This document shows, in pieces, positions 1-10,396 of a stretch of DNA of 64,000 nt. Numbering within the stretch: position 1 is the stretch's first letter; each line of letters starts with the position of its first letter. The DNA is from Macrosoma leucophasiata (taxonomy: Eukaryota; Arthropoda; Insecta; Lepidoptera; Hedylidae): positions 1,798,001 through 1,862,000 of the forward strand of contig JAWQUS010000022.1 of assembly GCA_036365455.1 (NCBI GenBank). Reading direction: 5' to 3'. The notes under the pieces were generated by a model, which saw nothing but the letters and a program-made list of their open reading frames with translations, made no database searches and was not told the origin of the DNA. A program made the position numbers and the translations under genes.

Positions 1-146
1 GCCATAATACCTAAGGCCTCAGGAGTGGTAACGCATCTGCATTTTGACATATAGTCTTTGTGTCTGTAGGTGTGTCTATAGGCTGCAATCATCACTTAAC
101 ATCAATGTGAAGTGCATGCTTGTCTGCCACTTTCATTACGTAAAAG
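1..146 (+). mobile_element. Rep-A copy, 3' part
   Basis: The window opens inside a Rep-A unit. It shows the characteristic stretch CTGCAATCATCACTTAACAT, then a CATGCTTGTCTGCCAC segment and a short A-rich end. Only the 3' half is present because the window starts here. Confidence 0.75.
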
Positions 147-978
147 AAATGTATTAAGAACATTTATATAACTTATTACACAAATGTAAATAGAACTCGA
201 TGTGACCATTAATAAATAATTCATTTTTAAATAACTGCGCTCATCATAAAACTAACATTGTGTAATATGCTTTCAAAATTATATTGTATGAATCGACCTC
301 ATTCGCGTTCAATAACTCGACTGTGGCTGCAGCGCCATCTATCAAATTTTAGGAAAACTATTTAAAAAGATCCAAAAATTGCCATTTAAAAAGCTGGTTG
401 TCCCGAACATTTTTCATTTTTTTAATGATTTTGTTTCATGTATGTATACAGTTTACAGTGATATATCTATCTTAATATCCGATGTTAGATCCTTTATCTC
501 TGGTTCTATTTAGTTTTTGCCATTCTACTACTACTAGTACTACTACTGCTATACTAGACTATCCGTTTGCTATTTTTATCACCAATTAAAAATGAGTTTT
601 GCCCACACAAACCGCAATTACAGATCTATTCAAGTCATTAATGTGCGAACACCTTTACAATCTATATTAACTGTTAACTTTTTACAAATACGTTTGTGCG
701 ATATATCTCGTTAACTAGTTTTTTTGCCGTTTACCGTACAATTGTGTTTTTATAGATCACAATGACTCAACCGATTATGATACCGTATTGTTTGTTTGAA
801 CATGTTTTTATGGTTAACCGTTATGTTTTTGAATGAGTTTTAATGAACTTACACTTTGCAACGATGAAACACTGTTTTCTGCGATGAAAGTGGCAAATAA
901 ATGTACAGTTCACATTGATCATAATTAGGTTATGTTACGCATATGACATTTGGATATACACTATCCAACAAAAATAAC
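147..978. other. AT-rich intergenic stretch, no gene seen
   Basis: I find no long reading frame or convincing exon. A short piece at about 487-512 resembles the SINE-B middle segment (CCTTTATCTCTGGTTCTATT), and an imperfect ACT-repeat lies at about 525-550. Nothing else is recognisable. Confidence 0.5.
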
Positions 979-1269
979 GACTGCCTCGGTAATCTAGTGG
1001 TAGCAGGCCACGACTACTTCCGGGTCGGGGGTAATCAGAGATAATGGTGTAAAGTCCTTTATCTCTGGTTCTATTGGATATTTTCCATTTTCTAGAAATT
1101 TTCCATTACTTCGAAGTTTGGTAATGTACCCGGAGTTGTCAACAGGCTCGCCACCTGTTACATGGGCCAAAAACGTAACCGGCGAATCGTGGGTGTTTGC
1201 GTGTATGCTTGAATGTATGCATTTACCTTTGCCTACCCCTTCGGGGATTACAGGCGTGAAGTTACGTTC
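979..1269 (+). mobile_element. SINE-B copy
   Basis: It begins GACTGCCTCGGTAATCTAGT, a tRNA-like head, and runs through CCGGGTCGGGG, TTATCTCTGGTTCTATTGG and the shared 3' segment CCTTCGGGGATTACAGGCGT. The same order recurs in at least eight other places in the window. The head with A- and B-box-like segments implies a pol III-transcribed SINE. Confidence 0.8.
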
Positions 1270-1277
1270 AACAAAAA

Positions 1278-1375
1278 TAATTGCACATCGACCTTAAGAA
1301 GGAGACTTCGACACATGTCGGGTCTGTAGAGCGTCATCTCTTTCGCACGCTACCTATGTGACGTTTGTCACTATT
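1278..1375. mobile_element. Rep-N fragment (half of a TIR element)
   Basis: It starts at TTGCACATCGACCTTAAG and shares its order with one half of the units at 5350-5552 and 11575-11798. The other half is missing and the fragment abuts a Rep-F piece. Confidence 0.5.
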
Positions 1376-1554
1376 TTGATCTTCTTCTGCATGCTATATG
1401 CTTCTTCTATATTCATCATCATTCTCTTCATACATGTACGCCGATTCCTAAGACTTTTGACCCCACCTTCAGACAGTACTCGACCTATTTGGTCAAGGTA
1501 GGCCAGTCTTGATCTTCCTGGGCCTCTGCAACCATCCGCATCTTTTTTGTACAA
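1376..1554 (-). mobile_element. Rep-F: remnant of a non-LTR retrotransposon ORF tail
   Basis: The reverse strand encodes a decayed version of a tail seen repeatedly here: GCRGPGRSRLAYLDQIGRVL, then SLRNRR..MKRMM. Other copies in the window continue into DEAREVCQDR and WRSTLSA. I infer the C-terminal end of a LINE-type polyprotein. The copy is short and degenerate. Confidence 0.55.
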
Positions 1555-1559
1555 ATCAA

Positions 1560-2718
1560 TAATTATATTGATACTTATATTATTTACCTCGAAGCTGGCA
1601 TGATTATATCATAATGAGATTTTTTTTTTTAAATTAGATCTACTTGAAGTTTATTTTTTTATAAAGTTCTACCGCGCTCTCTGCAACTATTCATTAGCGC
1701 CGAACTAAAGATAATTAATTTTTAAACGTAAGCGCACGCGTCACGACACACGTGTTTCGGTGTTGCCAGGCGATGACAGCTATACAGGCGCCGCCTCCCG
1801 CTTGCTCGTTATGGGAAAGTTAAAAATAACCTTAACCTAACCTAACCTTTTCATTGATAGATGATTTGAATAGAATACACCGTGTAGATTTTTTGCTTTA
1901 TGCGTCAATTTGGCGATAGATAGATTAAGTAATCCGGTTGTGCCTACGCCCTCGAGTTCCTACACTGGAACTCTACTACCAGTAAAAATTACTTACCGTT
2001 ACTTACCATCAATTTGAACGGCATTCTTGTTTACCACTATCATAACATAACAGACACAACTACAAGCACCCCAATATCTATCTACAATGACGACTTATTC
2101 AATTTAGAAGCCTCAACGAAAAAAAGTTTTTGTGTCATTTCCCTACGTATGTAGAATTTGAGCTAGTAATAGAAACAAAATGTCATGATACGCAGTACTT
2201 AGTTTATCCGTTTATCCTTATACAATACCGAGAATTGTTTTCCATTCATGTATTATAATTCAATTAAGTTTCTTTTAACTAAGCTAATGAGTAATAGTTG
2301 TTTGAAAATGAGTTTTCCAGTACTGGCTTATGGAAGAAAATTTTGATTCATGATGACATTTATCTTGCAACTATACGATTCATCGTCATCACTCCAACTG
2401 AAAGACGTCCACTGCTAGACAAAGTCTTCTCCAAACACGTCTTCAACAGTGTTGTGCGTTTAATGCCATATTCGCCACGCTTGGCAGGCGGATTGGCGAT
2501 CGCAGGGGCGGTAGGTTTTTTGCGGGATGCTGCCTATCCCGCGTTGGTATTTTACTACCCTATTGGAATGGTTTGACCGCCATTGTTCGGTTGACTGACT
2601 GCACTAGTGAAAAAACTCACCTCGACGTTTCGTCGCCTTCCCGATTATACGATTGAATAGTTCCAATATTACGAGAATGGGGGTAGAGCTTTGGAAACTG
2701 ATGTTATACATGTATGTT
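1560..2718. other. Intergenic, mostly unclassified; old repeat pieces
   Basis: It is AT-rich with no credible gene. About 2350-2600 contains phrases such as AAAGACGTCCACTGCTAGAC and CTTGGCAGGCGGATTGGCGA, which I recall as common in lepidopteran repeats. A 92-codon open frame on the + strand over them is probably accidental. 1930-1985 ends with a short Rep-A-like phrase (TGCCTACGCCCTCGAG). Confidence 0.4.
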
Positions 2719-3011
2719 ACTGGTGGTAGAGCTCCAGTGACGGAGCTCGCGGGCGTAGGCACCACCGCATTACCTAATATACTTGCCGCTAAATGGTAGT
2801 GTTCAGCACTGTCGCGTTCCGGTCAGGTAGTAATGTACGGCCCTGTAATTTCCGGCACAGAGGCATAACACCTTAGGCCTCAGGAGTGGACCTAACGCAT
2901 CTGCATTTTGACTTTGGTCTTGTTGTGGGTGTCTATAGACTGCAGTCATCACTTAACATTAATGTGAATGTGCTGCATGCTTGTTTGCAACTTACATTAC
3001 ATAAAAAAAAA
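2719..3011 (+). mobile_element. Rep-A copy, near full length
   Basis: It starts ACTGGTGGTAGAGCTCCAGT and ends in an A-run after CTTACATTACATA. With the copies at 22749, 57973 and 60677 it defines the complete unit of about 290 bp. The poly(A) end implies retrotransposition by target-primed reverse transcription. It has no coding capacity. Confidence 0.85.
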
Positions 3012-3132
3012 GTTGAGTTTGCTAAGTCATGATATAGCTGTTACGAGTTTCACGCTATGAGCGACTTGCCGTGATATTTCTTAGGGTGACATTCACAGAC
3101 TTCAGATCCACGACTTTTCTTTGGGCAAAGTA

Positions 3133-3245
3133 TGCTTAGAACTCTCAGCCAATCAGCGAGACCACCCACATGGTCTCCCTTAGGCGGTTGCACTTACTTT
3201 TATTTAGGCTGAGAGCGTCCTCTGTTCTCGCTGATTGGCTGAGAG
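3133..3245. repeat. Inverted repeat with CCAATCA cores
   Basis: CTCTCAGCCAATCAGCGAGA near 3136 is mirrored by TCTCGCTGATTGGCTGAGAG near 3224. The arms are about 20 bp and nearly perfect, with a spacer of about 70 bp. They could form a hairpin or be the ends of a small MITE. Confidence 0.7.
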
Positions 3246-3429
3246 GGTGAAACCAAACCTTGGGGTGGTGCAACTTTCGCTCTATTCATCGGTCGACTAG
3301 GTGCTAGGGTCCGGGGGAGTGTGCCTGAGAACCTCCACCAGTTGTAAGAATTCTGAGATTCCCTAAGATTATAACAATACAAGCTATACAAAATTGCAAA
3401 TTGTTTTAAAAAAAAGTGTTTGACACCAC

Positions 3430-5349
3430 ACACGAGTCACGACTCACGCTCGCATGTAACGTTCATAAACAACCACGCCTAATTCGCTGATCAATCGCCT
3501 ATTGTTCGATTTTTTTTCTATTGTCACTCCGGCTATGATGTATACGGTATTGTTCACACGATTGATAGCTTCTCGCTGCGACATTTCATGTAAAATGGCT
3601 AACTGTTGTGCAGTTATTAATTATTATTGATTATTTTGCTGTACGATATTGTCAGCACCTGCTACAGCTCGATATACATGAAGCAGCTGCGCACTTTTAA
3701 GGGTTCCAATGGCTAGCCAAGCCAGTGTGACCTTATTACAAAGTGTACTGTGCATCTGACTTTCACAGGATTGAATCTCTTAAAAAACACCTAAACATAA
3801 TGACAGTAAATACTTAAATGTATTGAATGAGGGTATTAAATATGGCACTACCGGCAAAGGTTTGCCCTTTCCACGCATTTGATCGCGTTTGTGTCTCTAT
3901 TTAAATAATAATGCATGCTTTTATCTTAAAACGTGATAATTATACAGAAGAATCTTTTGCCCGCGACTTCGTCTGTGTATTCGTAATATACAAACTTTCC
4001 CCCTTCCCATTATTTTACCGTCTTAGAGGATGAATTTCAGACTATCCTTTTTTATTCGACTCTACCTTAAGTATAAGTACTGCAAACATTTTCAGCCTTC
4101 TTGGTCGAAAGGTTTATGCTGGGCGTTGATATCAGTCCTCAGTGACCATATGAATATTATTTTTATGGAACTACCTATCTACAGATGCTATTTTTTGTAT
4201 CTGAAATAACTTACACAAACATGCTTTAATGCATTTTTTACAATATTGGCGTACCGCAGGGTGGCGTTGTAAAACCGCATTCATTTTCACATTATGTTCG
4301 TAACAGAACGATTATAATGGTACCGGCAATCAACTTTTACCGAGTCGTAACTATAAAAATAGTTTTTATTTTAATTGACGATGACAAACGTAATTATCTC
4401 ATTCGTATAACTAACGCTAATAAATGCCGTCGCATGCTTGTTTGCTATGAGTCATAGTTATGTCATGTGTTTCGTAATGGGTTGGATTATATTTTTTGGT
4501 GATTGGTTAAAATGTTGCGGAGTGAAATAAATCGCGATGCAGATACTTTCCCTGTTTGTATTTATATTTCAATATTACAGCATCAGTTTAGTATGCAACG
4601 TTATTATGTTATATATTTTTAATTGTATATAATTACAACAAATAATAATATAATTTGTTATTACGTACGTGAAACATGCGTTTCCTTCTGATTTTATTGT
4701 GTAAGTAAGAATAATAAACTATGACAGCAATATATAATAATTACACGTGGTAGAAGTGAAACCATAAAAAAATCATGAGAAGCACTTTATAATGCTTCCT
4801 ATCTCCTTTTCTCCCGTGTTAAATCTTATGACTGTAGGTATGTGTCTCTCTTTCTACTGTCGCTTTTTCGTTTAATCGTCTTTCAAATCAAAATAATGCT
4901 AAAAATAATTTTTGACTTCAAAATACTAAGTCTCACACTAATATTTCTGTTTTGTTTTAGGTATTAGCTTGCTGGAATCTATGACCTCTGACCCAACAGT
5001 AGTAATATATAGTAAGTGAAAATTAAACATAACAAAATTGTAAAAGAAAATAATCACTAAATTGTTAAATTCAATTTATGTTTCTTCGTGTAAAGGAATT
5101 ACAAAAAAAGATGGTGTTTCGCCTTGTTTCTGTTTAAAGGTAAAATTATATCGAGGGAAACGTTCGGTCAAGGAACTCTCCGCTTATTCATAGTCGATAT
5201 AGCATTTGTTGCCACCGGATAAGGTGCCCATGTGATCAAGCGTCCAGTTCCCTGATAATACATTACAACAATGCCGGTCAAACTTTTCACAGATTTTAAT
5301 CAAAACCTATTTTTCAAAAGATAAGTAGGTACAGTACCCATCGAGAAGT
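3430..5349. other. AT-rich intergenic stretch, no gene seen
   Basis: No exon or RNA gene is recognised in this stretch. 3955-3985 holds a Rep-L end (GCCCGCGACTTCGTCTG) followed by unclassified AT-rich DNA. Confidence 0.45.
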
Positions 5350-5552
5350 ATTGCACATCGAGCTTAGGAAATAGGCAATCGGCTAGTTTCGAGTTCGTAG
5401 AGCGTTCTCTGCTGTACACTGTCTACGTAAGCTTTAATAGTCCGGTATTGGTTAAAACTTGATCAAAATGTCACATAGTTTGTGTGCGAAAGAGAAAAAG
5501 CTCTACACGGTCGAAATTATCCGAAGTCTCTCTCCTTAGGTCGATGTGCAAT
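5350..5552. mobile_element. Rep-N MITE with terminal inverted repeats
   Basis: The left end ATTGCACATCGAGCTTAGG is mirrored at the right by CCTTAGGTCGATGTGCAAT. The unit is about 200 bp. Internal segments (GGCTAGTTTCGAGTTCGTAG, AACTTGATCAAAATG, GCGAAAGAGA) are shared with 11575-11798. It is noncoding, so I infer a non-autonomous DNA transposon. Confidence 0.7.
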
Positions 5553-5718
5553 ATATATTGCTGCGTACTGTAGGTTATGTTGAATGATGTACTTAAGATG
5601 AAAAGCTTTGTGACACAACTCATAAGAACACAATCATCAAGAGAAAATTATTTAAGTCTATTAACGTTGGCAAATGCGAAAAGTATAAGAATTCTCAATT
5701 AATCACATTACGAAGGAA

Positions 5719-5912
5719 ATGCACCAAGATTACCTATGTACTCGGTTTCGTCCCCTTTTACGATGGGAATTTATTAAGCGGAAGCGTCTGGGGATGGAGG
5801 ATGGGGAGTCTTGCATCAATAAATTCCAATTTGTTCTCCTATGTCGGTATTTCAAAACTTTAGTCGTTTTTTTACTGTTATCGTCGTTTGCATTTTGGAT
5901 TAGATCTAAAAG
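5719..5912 (+). CDS. Candidate orphan first exon with a signal anchor (weak)
   Basis: I do not recognise this. An open frame starts at an ATG with G at -3 and encodes about 64 residues: a basic N-terminal part, then RYFKTLVVFLLLSSFAFWIR, which looks like a type II membrane signal anchor (basic residue, about 15 hydrophobic residues, basic stop). The frame runs directly into an excellent splice donor (AAAAG|GTGAGTT). This is the layout of a first coding exon of a Golgi glycosyltransferase-like protein. I found no downstream exon that fits, so it could be a relic, an exon of a gene lying elsewhere, or chance. Confidence 0.25.
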
Positions 5913-6437
5913 GTGAGTTAAATTGAGTGATTTCGCTTTAAAAAATGTGATATTTGTAGAAAACTAAAAACTTTAACGGACCATTACAATTACAAGACCA
6001 CGCTCAATCTAAGTTATGCAAAATATTCGGACTATTAAAAATGGTTATCTGTAAAGTCAGTTTTATTACGGATGATAACTTTACGTACAAGCAGCTTAGG
6101 CTGATTGTGTCTCTCCATCGCTTTTCTCGGTCTCGCTTGCACGCTCGGCTCAGGTGAACATGACACTTCGTGCGTGCAACCGTCATTCATTAATTTATAA
6201 GAAGGTATCATGTCAAATAAGTATTTGAAGAAGAAGAAGAAAGAACATTTATTTGCAACAATGTTACACGAGGGATAATAATGATATGTCTAGTATTTTA
6301 CATTGCATCGTTACAAATTGGTCCTAACTCTTAATTTCAAGAAAATCCGGCAGTATTAAAAAAAGTTTTTTCTTTTTTTATAAAATACTTTTGGACCTTT
6401 AAATTGAACCGTTCATAAAAAAGTGAATAAAAAAATG

Positions 6438-6590
6438 TCGTGCCGTTGTACGAACACATACACAAATACCCAGACCCGAAATCAATATCTGTAGGCCATA
6501 CAAACAGTTGTCCCGGTGCGGGGATCGGACCCGCGACCCTTCGAATCGAGCGATAGTCACACACCGCTGGACTAACCGGGTCGTCGAACA
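6438..6590 (-). mobile_element. SINE-C copy (tRNA-headed)
   Basis: On the reverse strand the unit begins with a tRNA-like head: ACCCGGTTAGTCCAGCGGTG, then a B box GGGTCGCGGGTCCGATCCCC. The forward strand shows CACATACACAAATACCCAGA upstream of it. The same arrangement occurs at 17010, 32995 and 51031. Confidence 0.75.
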
Positions 6591-6848
6591 TTACACTGTT
6601 CTACATTACTTATCTCAGACCTAACGTTTAATAAACGAAAACACTACGTTATTCGAGGTCAAAAACGTCTTTCCGCCCATAAAAATGTCTGGTGCCCCTC
6701 ATAAAGATATTAAAGACACTTAGCAATGAACGTGATATCACGTACTTGGGAATAGGGCTAGCAGGTTTGCAAAATTTTACCTGATGCTTAAGTGAATTGG
6801 ACAACATTCCGAAAAACTTTTAGGCTCAGAGCCCTTTGCGCTCGCCGA

Positions 6849-6917
6849 TTTTCTGGTAAAGTTTTTTAACTTCACCAGAAAATCGACACTGTTCGACATT
6901 ATTTTTAATGTCGAACC
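6849..6917. repeat. Two adjacent hairpin-forming palindromes
   Basis: CGATTTTCTGGT is mirrored by ACCAGAAAATCG across a loop of about 16 nt. It is followed immediately by TTCGACATT..AATGTCGAA. Both are perfect in the stem and may belong to an unclassified mobile unit. Confidence 0.7.
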
Positions 6918-6955
6918 GAATTTCGGTCACTTCTGCCAATCTCAACGGAGACTAA

Positions 6956-7250
6956 CCAACTGCGCGGAAGATATAGTGCACAAGTGTATGCGCAATCACA
7001 GGTGCATTCTCTATTCACTCACTCTCAAGAAGTCCGATGGGACGGCAATCCGACACGACCAGAGAGAGGTCGAGCGCAGAACTGGCGGCTTTTACGTGCT
7101 CTCCGAGGCACGGGTACCAGACTACGGGATCCTACTAGGAATTTCCTCACAGGCAGGAACCCAATAACAGACTTACCCCACCTGGGGATCGAACCCGGGA
7201 CCTCAGGCTTCATCATCCCGATAGCGACCACTAGGCCAACGAGGCAGTAA
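6956..7250 (-). mobile_element. tRNA-headed SINE, separate family
   Basis: On the reverse strand the sequence starts CTGCCTCGTTGGCCTAGTGG and includes a B box CCCGGGTTCGATCCC about 45 nt later. The body differs from SINE-B and SINE-C. The open frames that overlap it on both strands are not protein-like. Confidence 0.65.
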
Positions 7251-7733
7251 AGTGGACTAGTGCTGTCTCAAGACAAACGTAAAAAATAACTTAAAAAAAA
7301 AACAAATACATTTTTGGTAGGTTAAATAATTGGTCTTAATACCGAGTATCTTGCCAGTCCTAACCATGTAATGTAATTAAGAGCGTCGCTAGCTGACGAT
7401 CTAGTCGATTCTTATATAGCGGATAGGCTGATGTCTCTTCTTATAATCTTGGAGATAGGATGCAGGTGATGTATTTGAGTTCAATTTTTGCGGAGCTATA
7501 TTTTTTTTTTAGCGAGCATGCTTGTCCTTTTTTTATTTAATTTCAGACTCATTAGGAGCTTTATTTTATCAATCTTGGCAGCCCTGATCGGTAGTCGGGT
7601 GATGAACATCTGAACATTCTGGAGCATCCCACGGCCACAATTATTGCGTCACTCCTCGTTCCTAACAAATGCGACCACTTTAGTACTTGTAATAATTTAG
7701 TTTCAATTTTTAAACTTTTTTTAATATCAGCAA
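7251..7733. other. Intergenic, nothing recognised
   Basis: AT-rich single-copy-looking sequence without exons. It includes the phrase GGAGCATCCCACGGCCACAA, unclassified. Confidence 0.4.
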
Positions 7734-8014
7734 GTGGCAAACATGCTTACATTTCACATTGATGGTAAGTAATACTGTAGCCTACATAATTACATCTACA
7801 TTAAACCAGAGATTTCAATGTAGATGCGTTGCTACTCCTGATAACTTAGGTATTATGCATCTGTGCCGGAAATCACAGGGCCGTACATTACCATCTGACC
7901 GGTACACGATAGTACAGAACACTAGGATTTAGCAACAAGTACGTAGATTAGGTAATACTGTAGTGCCTACGCCCGCGATCTCCGTCACTGAAGCACCACT
8001 TGATCTACCACTGG
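7734..8014 (-). mobile_element. Rep-A copy, reverse orientation, degenerate
   Basis: It runs from GTGGCAAACATGCTTACATT through the middle segment GGCCGTACATTACCATCTGA to CTACCACTGG, the reverse complement of the Rep-A start. Several substitutions mark it as an older copy. Confidence 0.7.
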
Positions 8015-8324
8015 TTATGTTATGAGTACCATTACTAAATTGGGAGATAAAACATTTGGACAGAATTTCGTTGATTTATCTGAATATTATCTGCGGTAAG
8101 ACGTAACTGGTATATATAAGCGGTCAATAAACTTAATGCTGTCAATTATCATCAATGAAATCGCGTTTTATGTTTTCTCTAAAAATATTATATTAGAATT
8201 AGAACACTTTCCATTTATTGCTTGCCATTAATATTTACCTAAATTCAATGTTTTACGTATCAAAATTACTGGGCAGGTATTCATACAACTTTTTACTTGT
8301 GATGATCATGCATGTCAAACACAC

Positions 8325-8557
8325 TGTTTTTTTATGTAATGAAAGTTCACATTGATGTTAATTGATGACTGCAGCCTATAGACACTAACACAAAGACCAG
8401 AGGTCAAACGCAGATGCGTTGCCACCCCTGAGACCTTAGTTGTTATGTATCTGTGATAATTATTACGGGGCCATATATTGCCATCTACTCGGAACACGAA
8501 AGTGCTGAACACTGCTTGTAATGCGGTGTTGCCTACACTGGAACTCTACCTTCAGTA
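8325..8557 (-). mobile_element. Rep-A copy, reverse orientation, internally deleted
   Basis: A T-run and ATGTAATGAAAGTTCACATT open the copy and GGAACTCTACCTTCAGTA closes it. About 50 bp are missing relative to full-length units, around the CATTTAGCGGCAAGTATATT segment. Confidence 0.7.
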
Positions 8558-8805
8558 AAATTAAGTTAATTATTTCCTTCATAAATAGTAACTACACGAT
8601 TTATTAAAACTGTTTCCGTTTGTAGTAAAACCATTTTTTTTATTGGCAATACTTGCTCAATTATACATTCCTATCAATCCATATCAATAAAATCTTATCT
8701 TAATATTCGTTTTAAATTATGTTTATTTGTTTTAGTGACTGCTATCGGATAATTAAAAGGAAATGCGTGAAACACTTCTTAAGTTACATAATAATAATAT
8801 GTATG

Positions 8806-8935
8806 TATGTATCTTCACGCCAGGTCCCTAACGTGGTAGGCAGAGAGTGTAGAGCGCCAGATATCCCGGTTCTGACAAACCTCTCGTGCCTCGTCTACTT
8901 TCATCATTCTCTTCATACATGCACGCACAATGATA
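8806..8935 (-). mobile_element. Rep-F fragment (LINE tail)
   Basis: The forward strand reads CTTCACGCCAGGTCCCTAAC, GGCAGAGAGTGTAGAGCG and CATTCTCTTCATACATGCAC. The reverse translation is MKRMMKVDEAREVCQNRDIW followed by RSTLSAYHVRDLA. The same tail occurs in about nine places in the window. Confidence 0.7.
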
Positions 8936-9075
8936 ATATGTATTAGTGTATAATTTTTGTAATGTACTCCTAAAACATTTTCGCCGTCACAGCCTGTGGG
9001 CATACCCTACCCATCTTGGTCAGATGTCGAAATGCATCTGAAATGCAAATGCATTTCGCTGCAAATGCTCTTAGT

Positions 9076-9303
9076 GTAAATGTCGATAGGCTGCAGTCAT
9101 CACTTAACTTCAATGTGAACTGCATGCTTGTTTGCCACCCCTAAGACCTTTTTTTGTGTCTGTGGTAGTTATTACGGAGCCATAGATTACCATTTAACCG
9201 GAACACCATAGTGCTGCACACTACCATTTAGCGGCAGATAGATTAGGTAATGCGGTGGTGCCTACGCCCTCGAGCTCTTATACTGGAACTCTTCCATCAG
9301 TAC
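9076..9303. mobile_element. Chimeric Rep-A: two fragments in opposite orientation
   Basis: About 9076-9140 is a Rep-A 3' part in + orientation (AGGCTGCAGTCATCACTTAA to GCTTGTTTGCCAC). It then switches without a poly(A) into a reverse-orientation copy (CCCTAAGACC to CTCTTCCATCAGTA). The join suggests recombination or twin priming during insertion. Confidence 0.65.
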
Positions 9304-9669
9304 AATCGTATTAAGATTTTCATACTTGTGAGCTTTTATTTGGCCGTGATAAACCTACGTTTTCATTTTGTGAAGTAACAATTAGGTAATCTGTTACCTA
9401 CTCTTTAAAATTTAGTTTATTTGTCCAGTAATAGATAGACGCATGACCGACTAACGGACTTAGCCGTATGGGCGCTATAATTAACATAAGAGTAAGTTAA
9501 ATAAGTACCTACTCTAAGATATTCTTTACCTACTTAAATAGCATAACTATAACGTATAATCTACAATATTTGCTTATTCTATGTTTATTTTAATTTCAAA
9601 TTGCATAATCTACTTAATTTATTCATATTATCACTGAAGTTATTTGGAATGCAAATTATTTTATTTTCC
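9304..9669. other. AT-rich upstream flank of the gene
   Basis: There are no exons or recognised repeats. The base composition changes abruptly at about 9670 into the GC-richer stretch taken as the promoter/5' UTR. Confidence 0.4.
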
Positions 9670-10342
9670 CCACAATGTCGGGTAAACTTCCGGGCGCTAG
9701 CAACAACGCGATCGACCGTCTTGTGAGCAGCGCCGCGCGGGGGGTCTGTCAAATCGAATTATGCCTGAGTTATACGATTCGCGTTAATTTCGGGCCGAAA
9801 ACGCTTTTCCTGAATTAATTCAGCAGCCGATCAGTGAGTTATCGTCGGGCAAACGACGCAGATACACGAAACGCGTAAAGAAAATCCATACTTGGGTTGA
9901 GTCGGCCTCGGATAGCGACCTGCTATTTTTGTTATGCCAGCCCCAGTTATACTGTAAATATTGTTTTTAGTTTCGAAATATAGTGATGCAGTGGTTTTTT
10001 TTGCTTTCCTCTCAGTTGCAGCATTTTTAGCGGAGCGTGAAGCGAAAGCTTTCGAAATGCCAGTTATAGTACAAACGTTTTTTGTGTCCTAAATGCAGTG
10101 CCAAATAGTAATGTTAATGATTTCTTGCGAATTTGTGCAACGAATCTATTCAGTGAAGTGAATCGAAACAGTGTTAGTGTTCCAAATTCGAAATTGTGCC
10201 ATTTAAAAATTATAGATACCTATATTTTTTTAAATATCAATGAATGGACAGTGGTGATAAATTTTTGCAGCCTAAAAATAAGGAAATCAGACTAGATGGC
10301 AGTTTATAGTGTTAAATTGTTACATTTTAGTGTGGTTCCATC
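9670..10342 (+). promoter_or_regulatory. Putative promoter and 5' UTR of the CdGAPr-like gene
   Basis: 9670-9960 is CpG-rich compared with the surroundings (for example GCAGCGCCGCGCGGGG), as expected near an insect promoter. Arthropod initiator-like TCAGT motifs occur at 9831 and 10012. No TATA box at a convincing distance was identified. If 10343 is the start codon, the leader contains upstream ATGs, including a 47-codon frame at 9675-9818. The start site itself cannot be fixed from sequence alone. Confidence 0.35.
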
Positions 10343-10396
10343 ATGAGGAGAGTGTTTGGGGTGTGCTCCGACGGCTGGATTCTCTGCGGACAGAAT
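10343..10396 (+). CDS. CdGAPr: Exon 1 (candidate first coding exon)
   Basis: The ATG has A at -3 (CCATCATGA). Eighteen codons (MRRVFGVCSDGWILCGQN) lead to a GTGAGC donor in phase 0, which matches the phase-0 start of exon 2. There is no domain evidence here. An alternative first exon with the same donor sequence and phase lies at 9675-9722. Confidence 0.4.

Noticed and set aside
10098..10295. 65-codon frame in the putative 5' UTR
   Set aside because: It has weak codon character, starts at an ATG without good context and ends before the preferred start; it is treated as leader sequence.
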